This document shows, piece after piece, positions 1-11,941 of a DNA stretch of 64,000 bases. The position numbers and the translations under genes are program-made. The stretch comes from Pohlia nutans (taxonomy: Eukaryota > Streptophyta > Bryopsida > Bryales > Mniaceae): contig CM040102.1 of assembly GCA_022496805.1 (NCBI GenBank), forward strand, positions 5,691,001-5,755,000. The letters are read 5' to 3'. Each line of letters begins with the position of its first letter. Position 1 is the first letter of the stretch. The notes below the pieces were generated by a model. That model did no database searches, was not told where the DNA came from, and saw only the letters and a list, made by a program, of their open reading frames with translations.

Positions 1-278
1 AGGTTGACAACAACAACAATAGTTTTTTAATATTATTGTTGTTGTTTTGGAAAGAAGGGTTTTAGTAGTACTAGTACTACTCCCACGATTGCATATACAG
101 TCAATGTAGAAGCTGCCAAAAAGAAAACGAAAAGAAAAACACAAGTCTAGGATGATGATTATTTGTACTCACTGTGAGCCTGCCAAGATCGTGCACAGTG
201 AGTAGCCGCTAGCTAACGTGCACGAGGTGATCTAAGTAAGTACAATGTACTGAATTCTTACCGCTAATCAGAGCCTAA
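1..278. other. intergenic, no feature seen
   Basis: I see no supported coding or mobile feature here. The first 50 bases hold a short imperfect inverted stretch of AAC/GTT triplets (AACAACAACAATAG followed by TATTATTGTTGTTGTT). Confidence 0.5.
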
Positions 279-602
279 CCCCTAAACGTCCCAGGGTTCT
301 AGAAACTGAATCACAAACAGATTCAGAGCCTTGCAACTTTCTCATACAATTTTATATGACTTTCATCCAAGTCACCTTTGTAAGACTATTAAATTCTCTA
401 CCAATCACAACAGTTCTCTTGTGATGAGGAGTTGTTGATAATATTGAAAAGGCCTTCAACTGCAAGTATGTCAAATTTTTTGGGTAGATTTTATGCTTGC
501 AATGGTCCTCTCATGTACACCTCATGTACATCTAAGCCATGCTAATATCTATTTTTGAAGCTAGCATCCACTTTTGTTCAAAGGATCGGTACGTTTTAGG
601 GG
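279..602 (-). mobile_element. TTAA-type MITE, family A copy 1
   Basis: A 324-bp element starts CCCCTAAACGTCCCAGGG and ends GGTACGTTTTAGGGG, so its ends are inverted copies of each other. The interior aligns along its whole length with the reverse complement of the copies at 30627-30940 and 33020-33341; shared blocks include the repeated TGTACA motif and a CAATATTATC-type block. It has no coding capacity. Its flanks, CTAA and CAAA, have decayed from the TTAA seen at copy 3. The plan of ends and flank matches piggyBac-like MITEs. Confidence 0.85.
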
Positions 603-1689
603 CAAAAGCCATTCAAAGATTAGTGCATATTATCTCTGCTGTACCAGGAAGCTCACAATGAAGGAAGCGTGTAGTTTCTATTCGCCCAAGTTTTGGCTTC
701 AGTTCATTATATTTGCTTCGGCATGCATACCATGAACTTTCACTTTTTCCTTCTTATTCCCCAGGCTCCCTGTAAACACCAAACGTGTGGAAATGCGCTT
801 GCAAACTTTTGCACCAACAACATAATGCTTCCTCCGTCACAACATCCTTGCCCAACTCGTGTACAACTATCAAATGAGGATTACTTTGCTGATATAAATC
901 CATTGATTTTATGGTGGGACATTATTAATATAGAAGTCTGAGTGTAGTTTGTATTTTTTAATCTTTTTCCAAAATGTTTAGGGCCTCTTTGCAGACCTGA
1001 GGAGCCATGGGGAGAGAAATTCCAGCGAATGGCAGACCTAGAAACTGAGAAGACCAATTTCTCATTGGCTGAAATTTCTCTCCTCTGGATTCTCACATCT
1101 AGTGTAAAGAGGGCCTTAGGTAGTGAAAATCGCGATCTTTAGAGAAAAGATGAAACTACTTGCATGGATGAAACATGGATGAGCTATAAGTTTCATTTCA
1201 AAAGCATGTACATTCATTCTAATGTAGCGATCATATTACCCTTGTATTACACCCATTTACGGTAGCATTATTCTTTTTTTTCGAAAGATTATTCTGAAGT
1301 CTGTTTTTAGACAATACATATTTTGTATAGCGGTAAATCAACCCAAAATACAAAAGTACAGTGGGGGTGTAGTGAGATGAGATATTAGTGGAGGATCGAC
1401 ATCATCCACTAGCTGTTGGTGTACTGTAACTTACAGCAGCAGCATTGTTGACGGTAGTCATGTGCACTGGTTGAATCGGCAATGGCCAGTCCCTGTTGTT
1501 TCTGAAGAGCTGTCTCAATCTGTTCAGTCTTTAAACTTGACATCACACTTGACTTATTAATTGTGGTTGCCCTTGTTTGGGGAAGTATATGTCATCGTTA
1601 CCAACTTACCGAAACTAAGCAAGCGTGAATCTAAACACAACAACATTATTGATTCATACAGTAATAAGGTAACTACATCTAAAAGCAAC
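603..1689. other. intergenic, no gene seen
   Basis: AT-rich sequence without a supported gene. The two overlapping open frames near 690-1096 look like chance: no domain, no codon bias, no splice context. Confidence 0.5.
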
Positions 1690-2100
1690 CCTTTCCTTAA
1701 AGCGTCCCTATCTCAATCTTTCATAACAAGTAGATTCTAACACCCTACTGTTGATGAAAATGTGCACAATATGAACATCAGAGTCTAGGGCCTTAAAGCG
1801 TCCCTAGTTCAATCTTCCATAATAAGTAGATTCTGACACCCTATTCTTGATAAAAATGTGCACAATCTAAACATCAGAGTTTAGGATTGCTTTAAGATCA
1901 ACCTATAGTCAGCACTTTGGAAATTCACAACTTATTCATAGGGTGTCCAAATATTGCATGCTAAAGTGCGTTGGAATCCTCTTGAACTTGCTATTAAGAC
2001 CCACTGAAAATATTTTAAGTGCTATGTGTGTAAATAGGCTCAGTTGGTAAGGTGAACACTTTAAGGTATAATTACCTTAAGTGAGTGTGTGGAAGTAGTA
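1690..2100 (+). repeat. dispersed repeat K, copy 1, with internal tandem duplication
   Basis: Two tandem units of about 105 bp (about 1695-1790 and 1793-1886) each begin CCTTAAAGCGTCCCTA and carry GTAGATTCT and AATGTGCACAAT. The rest, including GTGTCCAAATA and GCATGCTAAAGTGC, aligns with the reverse complement of 33385-33680, which has only one unit. The element ends in a tRNA-like module near 2035-2125. Class is uncertain; a composite SINE or MITE fits. Confidence 0.65.
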
Positions 2101-2125
2101 TTGGATCCATCTTTGCTTGCCATCA
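2033..2125 (+). repeat. tRNA-derived (SINE-like) module at the end of repeat K
   Basis: AGGCTCAGTTGGTAAGG resembles an RNA polymerase III A box and D arm. A weaker B-box-like stretch (TATTGGATCC) follows about 65 bases later and then a T-rich tail. The same A-box sequence is present in the inverted copy at about 33430. This is not a functional tRNA gene: no complete cloverleaf can be drawn. Confidence 0.4.
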
Positions 2126-2738
2126 TTTTTTATCTCTTTTATTATTTTTATATTTGTTGTTGTTCTATTATGCCATTTACCAAGCTTTGACTGAGTATGC
2201 ACTCACCAACCTCAACGGAAGGCTGTAAAGCTGCAGACACAGCACTCGTGACCCTGACATCGGAAACTCGTGGGTAAACATGCCCTTGGCTTTTCTTAAT
2301 GATATGCTCCGCACTAGGAGTAAAAGGAACACCAAACAACCGACTGACGGAATCAAAACAAAAAGGGGAAAAACAATAAAATAAAATAATCAAAGAAAAA
2401 ATAAGCACTGTTTCAGTGAGTGTCTACTTAATAACCCCAGTTTCCCAAAAGTAGACCGTGGACTTTGTGAAGTCCAAGGCTGCCAGCATTTGTCGTGTTC
2501 ACACCGACCCAGCTTATTCCACTAATCCACTTTGAGCCTGATTCCATGTGAGACCTGTCCTTGCCCACATTTCCATTTTTCCAGCCTTCTATGCTTTGTT
2601 GCAGGCGTAGTCCGGGGAGAAACTTTAGCTTAAGCGTCCACACTACAATTACCCAGTCAAACCTCACATTTTGAAATGTACATTATTATTTTTTTGGTAT
2701 TTTTTGCATGTAAGGTAAAAAATTTAAACCTTTTTACC
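2126..2738. other. intergenic, no gene seen
   Basis: Two minus-strand open frames of 79 and 86 codons lie here, but nothing in their translations is recognisable and no splice or start context supports them. Confidence 0.4.
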
Positions 2739-2978
2739 TTGAGGGAATGGCCTGATATGGACCACTTTTACGCGTCTCACATAGTGTGACTTATGTTTAA
2801 TTCATTTTATGTGTGCTAGAAATTTTGTCTTTTAACACCATGTGTATAGTTGCAGGCATGGTGTCTATAACATCTTTTAATTTTTATAAATTTTAAATGT
2901 TTTTTTCTTAAAAAATATATTTCTCAAAAATCACACTATTTTTGGAGGGGGTGCCCATATCAAGCCACCGCCCCTTGG
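2739..2978 (+). mobile_element. MITE, family D copy 1
   Basis: The ends are imperfect inverted repeats: GGCCTGATATGGACCAC at the left and GTGCCCATATCAAGCC at the right, each followed outward by a CAAGGG-like stretch (CTTGAGGG and CCCCTTGG). The interior (TCACATAGTGTGACTTATG, then AAATCACACTATTTTTGGAG) matches the reverse complement of the copy nested at 27203-27446. There is no coding capacity, and the target duplication is not clear. Confidence 0.7.
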
Positions 2979-3547
2979 TTTTTTTCATAACTATTTAAAT
3001 CAAAATAAAATTTAGAATTATGAACCCTAAGCCTCCATATATAGTCCCTTTTTAAAGTCTTTTTCACCTAATTTGTAATTTCAAATGAAAATGATCCCAA
3101 CTAAGAAAGTGAGAGGGCTATCTTTTGCTTTCTATTCCAATTCACAAACTCTTAAAAATTGTTAAAATTGCGTTTTTTAACAACTCTTTAAACCTCAGAA
3201 CCCTAAAAATTCCAATATACATTGCAGAAACTCGTTTCAATTGAATTTTCTTGTATATTGGCTCAAGAAGCATTGCCACCTACACCTTGTTGTTCATCAC
3301 TATTGGTTACGTTTTCCCTTTAAAAACATCATACTAGTATTTTAAGCATTTTAGTAACTACTATGATTTTTACAATTTTTTTTAAAGAATCTTACAGGAT
3401 CCATTTTTTTATTTACATAATAATGAAAAAATCATGGTAAAATTGGTTTAACAATAAATTATATGAGAAAAACACCATAAAAATATAGTATGTTTTGAAG
3501 CTGATGAGAGTTGACCAAAGAATTGTAGTGTGGACACTTAACGGTAA
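2979..3547. other. AT-rich intergenic
   Basis: Nothing recognisable. The sequence is AT-rich with no long open frame. Confidence 0.5.
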
Positions 3548-4105
3548 CCCTTCAACGTGCTTGCGATCATATAATGGACAATGAACAGATTGTAAGCCTT
3601 CTCTTGACTACATTCTATGCAATTTTTTATCCATCCAAATTTTTCTTGATTCGTGTGCTAGTTGACTACCATTTGTACAACATGGATCTTCAAAATAATT
3701 TTTTTTGATTTTTTCAAATGAAAAATTTGGTTTATGTCAAGTTTCATTCCTAGTTCAAAAAGCGAGACCTTTTGTTAACAATGATTTTCCAAAATAAATA
3801 GAATCAGATAATGAAAATTATACCATCTCATAGTGAATATTAATATTCCAAAATTTTATAATATTTCTTATCAAATCTTTTTTTCAAAGATTGATCGTCT
3901 CAAAAAAAGAAAAAAACCCAACTTCTCAATGTTAAATATAAGTTTCAATAAAGATATAATAAATATATAATAAATCCAACCGTAGAGATATGGTTTACAC
4001 AATAGTAGATACAAATTTTCTTTATATATCAACTCCATTTTTGTGATTCGTCAAACATTTTATAATACATCTTTTAAATCAGCAATGATTTGGGACGGTA
4101 AAGGG
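3548..4105 (+). mobile_element. TTAA-type MITE, family B copy 1
   Basis: A 558-bp element runs from CCCTTCAACGTGCTTGCG to GGGACGGTAAAGGG. Its right flank is TTAA and its left flank is the decayed GTAA. The interior aligns collinearly with 15165-15704 (shared GTTGANTACCATTTGTAC and ATGTCAAGTTTCA) and, inverted, with 10337-10890. It is non-coding. CCCTT ends with a TTAA flank fit a piggyBac-like MITE. Confidence 0.85.
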
Positions 4106-4888
4106 TTAATTGACATCCAAATTTGTCTACACTATTGGAATGAGTGTAAAACAAAATGTAGGAGAGGATCGAAGTGATCACAACTCCTTTTTCAAGATCC
4201 TTTATCCTGCAGATACTCCTCAAGGGCAAGGCAGAGCCAATGAAGGCTAATGAATGTTATAAATGGCGATGGCATGTTTGGCTTTTCCACGAGTGAGAAT
4301 GTGATTTCACATGGGATTGCAACCAATGTGGGGATGGCACATGACACCCCCCGCCCAAATAAAACAAAATATGATAAAACATTTTTATTACTATTATTAA
4401 ATTATTATTATAAATTAAAAAAAGGAGAGGTGGGTTTGGAGTACTCATCACCAGTTCCACCAGCCATGGCGACGTTAGCTTTACGGTGCGCGCATGCACC
4501 AGCTCTCGCCATCCATGCCATGAATTATTAAGCTGCCCCTTCCCGTAAAGGAGCAACAAGGGACGCGCAACAAGACACTGAATGACAGAGTGAGTGTCAC
4601 TCTCCAACAACATGACAAAGGACACAAGATGCAACTAGCGCTCTTCAAAGCTGCCATCATCACAGAACTCCTTGTGGTGGCGTACTTGATCGAAACTGTA
4701 TGGAAACCGTACCGCGCTTTTTCTAATGACACTCAGCCTTTGTCACTCCCCGTATAACAATACATCGTATTGAACTTGTCCACTACCCATATCATTTTGT
4801 CAATACAATATCTACACTGAAAATTTTGCATAAATACAGTATCTAAGATAGAGGGTTCTAAACCTGCCACAGTTCTAAACCCGCACTC
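4106..4888. other. intergenic, no gene seen
   Basis: Open frames near 4250-4920 overlap on both strands and encode nothing recognisable. One minus-strand frame covers most of the interval, but the plus strand is open over the same bases, which suggests chance. Confidence 0.4.
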
Positions 4889-4890
4889 TA

Positions 4891-5289
4891 GGGTTGGATA
4901 ACCTATTACCACCACCGCCCCCAATTATGACATGTACAACTTTCTTGGAGCCACCACAATTGAGACCCAAAACCACCAATTTCACTATTCAAGTAGACCA
5001 ATGGCATGCCAAGAATTGCGAAGAAATAGCGGGTGGTTTTGGGTTAGCTCATGAGCGGATTTAGGAACAACAAAGTGTGAACTTAGGAAATTGGTATGTG
5101 ATGTATGGGTAAAAGGTTACTTTCCACTTTGGAATTTTGTATAAAACTGACAAATGCGAATTAGATGTTGCAAATTTTTGCAATCCTCATCAAAACCTAT
5201 TTTAATTGCAGTAATATTTTTTTTGGGAATTTAGCACTGCCAAAAATAGGCTAGTTTGCTTAAGTTGGTGGTAATAGGTTATCCAACCT
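4891..5289. mobile_element. TA-flanked MITE, family N copy 1
   Basis: The ends are a 25-bp inverted repeat with one mismatch, GGGTTGGATAACCTATTACC at the left and its complement at the right (GGTAATAGGTTATCCAACCT). TA lies immediately outside both ends (4889-4890 and 5290-5291). The 399-bp length matches three other TA-flanked elements here (387, 410 and 396 bp). It is non-coding. TA duplication suggests a Tc1/mariner (Stowaway-like) source, though the terminal motif is not the usual Stowaway one. Confidence 0.75.
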
Positions 5290-5291
5290 TA

Positions 5292-8200
5292 CCAAGGACG
5301 AAATTTTGGATGTACCCATGGTGAAGAGCACCACTTTAGAACCCATGACATTTCACTTCAGAAATGCATAACTAATTTTCGGAACATTCAAAAAATTTGA
5401 TTCAAAGTATGTTGGTCTTTGCTTGGATTTGTCTTCGAGTGAAAAATCATGATCAGATCTCCTTGTGTCCTCATAAATTCACAGCCCTCAAAGTGGCGGG
5501 TTTAGAGCCTCCTACCTTACATTGAATTCAATACTTATAGTGTAATGTTACTGTATTGATTCATTTGCTCAGAATCCATGTAGTCTTTGTATGACAAATA
5601 AATAGATAGAAACTCTGGACCACTTTCAAGGTCAGAGTGAATAAGGTGTTTGTTTGTAATGTCAATGACCCAGTATCCACTAGGCAAAGGGCTGTTCTTT
5701 GTATGACATAGTAAATGGGTCGCCGTCGTAAACGATACCATACTGCTAATTTCAATACTGAAACTGATGATTTTGTTGTTGCATGAACTTTGTTGCGGAC
5801 TGGTCCTTTTCCCAGTCTGGTGGCCTTGTCACGTCGTGGGGTGAATGCTGCGCTGTACATTCAAGCTTTTCTAGACCTAAAAGCTTTGGCAGTTGCTTTT
5901 CTACGTAAATGAAGTTTCGAAGAAAAAAGAAAAAGAAAACTCTTTTTGTTCTCTACTTCTATTAATCATAACGTCGGCCGGAAGACCATCATGAATAAAG
6001 GCCCGCCTTTGTAACATTCACTAGCTTTCATGCCCATTGTCTTTCTTTCATGAGCCTCCACCTGTTGGACATGGAATATTCCACACCATTTACTATAGAG
6101 CCAAGGTATGAACAATGCATGCTACTGGATGTAACGTTGCATAGGTAATTGAGTGGAAAAACGGGCCCAATTTTTTTGGTTTGTATTTTCTCACCAAGCC
6201 TCGGGAACACTGACTAATGGTTCAGTTGTCAACCATAACCCAATTTGAATGAGTTGAGTTGTATGTAGTTCCCATGTCCTAAGTGTAGGTCCTACCACAA
6301 ATTGATTTTGAAGCCACAAGCCAAGAAGCAAAACGGAGATTCATAGTTCATCCTCTTATGTGATTGAGTTTTGAATCAATCAACCACAATTTGTGAAAAA
6401 CTCAAGTCAATTGTGTGTGTGCATATATGAAGTTGAATTTACAAATTTGAATTGGATTTCTTTGATTCAATTGTTTGTGAAGAGAGGGCAAAAAAGTCTA
6501 TTGGAGGAATTTTGTTCATTCTTAATTTAAGAACATGGGTAACAAGGTTTATCCATTGTGCAAAGCAGACTCTATCTTCTTCTACATCCTAGTTCACTTA
6601 TCACATATTCAAATATAATGTTTTTAAATCTCACAATTTTATTTGAAAGGATAATTCTATTTTTAGGCCTAAATGCTTTTAATTAACCTTTAAGTGCCAT
6701 GCTACAAATAGAACTTTCATTTTGAAAAGTAACAGTGAATACATAGTTCTATCATTTGTATATGATTCCTCCTTCCTATCGGCACATTTTTTAATATTTC
6801 AAGAAAATTCTTAAATTATTTCTATCAACTCCCATACATATGAAAATGATTACATTTGACACATTGGGGCACTTGGGAGTTAAAATGTTGAAAAAATACC
6901 TATAAATATTGAAGACACTACATATGATTTTAGTTTTAAAGATGACAAACTTAACATTTAGGTCATAAAGATAGTTTCAAGCTTGCATGGAAGTTTGTAG
7001 AGCCTGGTTTCTATTATGTTTCTATTACGAGTGTGATTTGATATTCATTTTATTTTTGAATGCAAATTGCACTTTGCATAGATTATAAATATATTATTAT
7101 TATTGTTATTAAATTTTCTATCAAAATCTTCAAAATATAAAAATTTGGATTTTTTTGAATATACAGAAATTAAAATAACCTAAAACCAGAAACTAGACTA
7201 TCCTAATTAGTATCCTAATTACTATACTAATTAGTAATTACCAATTTCAAATACATGCAGTTATGATTTAGAATGCAAATAAAGGAATTCCTGAATTGTA
7301 TTTTCAAGGAAGAGAGTTCAGAATGTTTCAAATTATAGAAGCTTACGTGCCATTTTTATTTTTTATTTTTATTTTTTGAATTGAAATGAATTTAGGGTTT
7401 TTTATATGTAAAACTGTTGTACCTTTTAATAAAAAAAATATTTAAAATTTCAACTTAATTTGAAGAGACTTTGACGGTAGTATAAAATATTATTTCATAC
7501 AACACTACAATATATAATGTATTTGTGCATTCTTAAAAAAAATATATAGGTACGTAATAATAAGACATTCAAGTTTTTTGAATAAGAATACAAAATTAAA
7601 ACATGTAAAGAGTTGAAGGATAAACATACATATACATATTAAACATACATATACATATTAAACTGTATATGTTTATGCTTTATTTTGATAATTTATGTGT
7701 CTTCGAGTCAATGGCTCTAATTCTAATATCACTTTTAAAATGAATACAAGAACTAGAGTTTTAATTTTCTATGTTGTCTAAATGGACATACTATTTTTGT
7801 CAAATATTTAGCTTATAGTTATAATTTGCTAAATTGATTGAATCACTTTATCAATAGATAGGGCCTACGGAGCTATTCTTATACAGTATCAAGATTGGCA
7901 TATGAAATTTTGATAAAGAGAAAGAAAATTTTGAATCATGTTCACAAATTGACATAAATTAAAAATATAATCTAACATGGTCCAATGGCAAGCCCTTTAA
8001 ATTTAAAGAGCTACAATCCTTTCTACAAATATCTATTTTGTTGTCATATGATCCACCAAACATGACCAATCACTTTTGAAATGAATAGATAGCCCAAAGT
8101 ATCGTTCTTTTACAATATTAGAATCGACACACTACCGTATGACAATTTTTTAACAATCATAGAGCTTCTTGGCTACTATTGACCAAATCAACAACATGAT

Positions 8201-8586
8201 TGAGGGAAGAATGCCGTGACATTTTTTTACTTTGTCAAAATATTAAAATTGATCACTTTAATTTACCTATTAATCTTTAGTAGTGGAAAAGACGCACACT
8301 CTCAAGCGGGATGAATGCACACTCTCGACTACTAAAATGAAATTCAAAACATCATGCTCATAAGGTTATAATTCAATTGGAATGAACTTCTGACTTGGCT
8401 TAACAACTATTGAATTGATTTCTAGGAGGCTCATATCTCATTTTCTCTCACTAATTCAATTTCTATTTTATTTGCGCACATAAAATTTTGAACCCTCATA
8501 ACCTTTTCAAGATGGCATTTAAATGATGCATATATGGATTTATTGCAAAACAAGGATATATATTAATACACTATGGATGTAAAAAC

Positions 8587-8588
<2 letters not shown>
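5292..8588. other. long AT-rich intergenic stretch
   Basis: I find no gene in this 3.3-kb stretch. The short minus-strand frames between 5535 and 6210 have no recognisable product. A small tandem duplication of an AAACATACATATACATATT unit lies near 7622-7664. The rest is AT-rich sequence of unknown origin. Confidence 0.5.

Positions 8589-8590
<2 letters not shown>

Positions 8591-8634
<44 letters not shown>
8591..8634. repeat. (TA)n microsatellite
   Basis: An uninterrupted run of about 21 TA units is followed by a short CA run. It sits immediately outside the left arm of the large foldback; a shorter TA run abuts the right arm at 10034-10054. Confidence 0.95.
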
Positions 8635-8639
<5 letters not shown>

Positions 8640-8649
8640 CACACACACA

Positions 8650-10037
8650 TATATATAGTGACGAGCAAAACTGAGTATTGATTTGAAACTTTTCCATTCA
8701 AACAACCATATCATGAGCATCAATGGACAAAGTCCAAAAATGAATTTGCAAAAGTTGTAGTGTGCGACATATAACACATTACTACCGAAGTTTGAAGAGA
8801 AACTCAATTGTGATTTGAAAGAAAATGAATTTCAAAGTTAGCCATGTCTAAAACTCGGTTTTGTGCACTACAAGTTGGAAGTACTTTAAATTTTGTGAAT
8901 TTTTTCTTATAGCTTCAATAAAACTTTTTGTGCCTTGGCATGTTGGTATACATCGTTTTAGACTGTTGTACGCAAAAATTGAAGGAAGTTGACATTCATA
9001 GAATTTAAAATATCGACAATTTGACAAACATGCAAATGATGTTGGTTTTCACGATATTTGAATTTTTTTTTGGATTTGAGAGTTTGGGACTGCATTAGCC
9101 ATTGTATAGAGAGCATAGGTTGCAATATGACCATTGTTACATCTTAATACCTTTACATTTGAAATAGTTGTTGAATAGGCCAATGCGTTCAATTTATATA
9201 TTGGAGCTATACGATGTAGTTTTTTGGTTTAGGATTTTTGTACGAAAACTAGAGTTTATGACGCACATAATCAATCCTACAAATCAAAATTAAAAAACAT
9301 ATTATTTTCCATATCATCAAAAAATTCAAAACTGCCAGAAATTACACTGACTTTCATAAAATTGACAATATTTTGATGATAGTGAACACAAAAAAAACAA
9401 GTTTTTCAATTGGTTAATTGAGTATGTGCATCATGAACCCTAGACTTTGTACAAAAAATTCAAACCAAAAAACTGCATCATACAACTCTAATATATAAAT
9501 TGAACACTTTGGCTATTCAACAACTATTTCAAATGTAAAGGCATTAAGATGTAACAATGGTCATATTGCAACCTATGCTCTCTATACAATGGCCAATGCA
9601 GTCCCAAACTCTCAAATCCAAAAAAAAATTCAAATATCGTGAAAACCAACATCATTTGCATGTTTGTCAAATTGTCGATATTTTAAATTCTATGAATGTC
9701 AACTTCCTTCAATTTTTGCGTACAACAGTCTAAAATGATGTATACCAACATGCCAAGGCACAAAAAGTTTTATTGAAGCTATAAGAAAAAATTCACAAAA
9801 TTTAAAGTACTTCCAACTTGTAGCGCACAAAACCGAGTTTTAGACATGGCTAACTTTGAAATTCATTTTCTTTCAAATCACAATTGAGTTTCTCTTCAAA
9901 CTTCGGTAGTAATGTGTTATATGTCGCACACTACAACTTTTGCAAATTCATTTTTGGACTTTGCCCATTGATGCTCATGATATGGTTGTTTGAATGGAAA
10001 AGTTTCAAATCAATACTCAGTTTTGCTCGTCACTATA
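8650..10037. repeat. large foldback (inverted repeat) with arms of about 620 bp
   Basis: The left arm (about 8650-9280) and right arm (about 9423-10037) are inverted copies of one another, with only scattered single-base differences in the outer 560 bp. The arms start TAGTGACGAGCAAAACTGAG on the left and end with its complement. The spacer is only about 140 bp. No coding potential is seen in either arm. Such a structure could come from a foldback transposon or a recent inverted duplication. If transcribed it would give a long hairpin RNA, a known substrate of plant Dicer-like enzymes. Confidence 0.9.
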
Positions 10038-10336
10038 TATATATATATATATAGATCTACACATAAAGATGTGAAATAATGGGAAAATCTTGCAATCAAT
10101 TTCAACACTCAAAGTGTTGATTTTGGGTACGTCTGCCTTGGGGGTTAAAAGCCTTGAGGTTAAAATTCTTGTTTAATTTTACATTGTCGAGATAATGAAG
10201 GATAAAAATCCCAATATGGCTAGCTCAACACTAGTAGGAATTTGGTTTTTTAAATTGGTCCCTTGTGATTTATATGGTCTAAAACAAGTTTGTTTTATCT
10301 TCAAAGAACTATTTGAGTCACAAGGAATTAGTTTAA
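10038..10336. other. intergenic, nothing seen
   Basis: A short TA run marks the foldback edge; otherwise nothing recognisable. Confidence 0.5.
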
Positions 10337-10890
10337 CCCTCTAACGTCTAGATTCAACATTGATTTTGAAGATGCGTTATAAAATGTTCGATGAATAATA
10401 AAAAAATGGTGTTGATTTACAAAGCTAAATTTCAAATGTCAATGTGAAGATCACATTTGTATGGTTGGATTTTAAAAAAATTATTATTAATAAATTGTAA
10501 TTCAAATTTCAAGCTTTTCTTTTGAAATTCAATTGAAAATCCCAATTAACAATAATTAATTAATTAATTAATTAATTGCTATGATGAATTTGGAATAACA
10601 TGCACTACAAGATGGTATGATTTCCATTATTTGATTCTACTTATTTTGGAAAATCATGTTTAAAGTCTCACTTTTTGAACTAAGAATGAAACTTCACATA
10701 AACCAATTCTCTTGTTTTTCAAAAAACCACAATATCTTATTTTGATGCCATCTATATCCTACAAATGATAGTCAACTAGCACAAGAACCAAAAGAGCTTT
10801 GGATGGATTTAAAATTGTACATCATGTTATCTAGAGAAAGGTAACAATTTGTTTGTCGTCCACTCATGTGCATCAACAGGACAAAAGGAC
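10337..10890 (-). mobile_element. TTAA-type MITE, family B copy 3 (inverted)
   Basis: The clear end is TTAA-CCCTCTAACGTCTAGATTC at 10333. The interior aligns with the reverse complement of the copies at 3548 and 15165: the match to the CATCTCATAGTG block, the AAACTTGACAT region and the GATAGTCAACTAGCAC block. The far end is eroded (AGGACAAAAGGACGAAATTA) and is placed by alignment only. A run of TTAA repeats at 10553-10576 lies inside it. Confidence 0.75.
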
Positions 10891-11006
10891 GAAATTAATA
10901 CCATATATTGTGAGTGGACAAACTTTGTGGATTCGTTATTATTGTAACCCACAATAATCGTGTCGTGTGATGAAAATTATTGTAGGATTGAAACCTATTT
11001 TCTCTA

Positions 11007-11393
11007 AGGTAGTAACACCTTAAACCGACAGAATAAGGGAATTGGTAATCGGGGAGTGCAAAAAGCATGAAGTGAAACCATGAATGTGTTAGCAAATTGG
11101 AGACGAAGTGTTGGGTCTTGGAATCAAAATTTTTGGACACATGAGCAATTTTACACGAATTTTTGAAGTGAAGGTGTTGTAGACACCTAATCAAAATTGT
11201 AGACTTACCCAAAAGAAACAAAACGAACACATGGACAAAACTTGTCAATGCTTCCATCTCATTGGTTCCATCTCATTGGTTCTAGTGAAGTTTTAGTGAA
11301 GTTGTTGTCCATTTTAGGTACACTCCCAACCACTTTGAGGTGAAATTATAGGAGGCAGGAATGGGTACTTGGCAGTTTAAGGTGTTACTACCT
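11007..11393. mobile_element. TA-flanked MITE, family N copy 2
   Basis: An inverted repeat of about 20 bp, AGGTAGTAACACCTTAAAC at the left and GTTTAAGGTGTTACTACCT at the right, is flanked by TA on both sides. Length is 387 bp. The minus-strand frame inside (10895-11257) has no recognisable product. The right edge touches the TTAA target of the element starting at 11397, so that element landed at the very border of this one. Confidence 0.8.
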
Positions 11394-11396
11394 TAA

Positions 11397-11937
11397 CCCC
11401 TAAGTGACGGATCAACCATTTTATGGTCTCTGCCCTTTTTTTACGGGCTGCCCAAAATAGAAAAACTATTTTTATAGAAAATAAAAAATATTTTTAAATA
11501 GGGAATCAAGTCTACTTTCCAACCCAATTTAAATCATGTCAATCCGAGTTAAACTCCACCCGGGAGAAATTTTCAAAGAAAAACGCTTCTACATTGGCTA
11601 GTGTTAGAAAACTTACTATTTGGGGAAAGTAATGATGTTCTCTCCGTTGAAAAATTTGCAATTTTTGATTTTAGAATAGAATGTCTAGTTTTAACAAATC
11701 ATACAAAATTTCAAATTCAAAAAATAAAATTTGTAATTTTGATAAATATTTGAAGTTAAATGCTTCTAAATTCATTATGAGAAGATAAAAAGCTATTTTT
11801 TGAAATTTGACCATATGCATAATCACTAAACATCAAGCTCCTCGTTTTTTGTTTTGGACCAAACTTCATCAAATTTGAAGAAGTAATTTTTTATAACACA
11901 TTTATGTTTTGCCCTTACCCCCTCCGTCATTTAGGGG
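11397..11937 (+). mobile_element. TTAA-type MITE, family E copy 1
   Basis: A 541-bp element runs from CCCCTAAGTGACGG to CCGTCATTTAGGGG with perfect TTAA on both sides (11393-11396 and 11938-11941). The interior block AGTTAAACTCCACCCGGGAG has an inverted counterpart in the copy at 17526-18045. It is non-coding, and the end structure is piggyBac-like. Confidence 0.9.
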
Positions 11938-11941
11938 TTAA

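Noticed and set aside
279..602. Telomere-repeat relic, because of CCCCTAAAC and GTTTAGGGG
   Set aside because: The motif appears once per end and always as the inverted terminus of a MITE; there is no tandem array.
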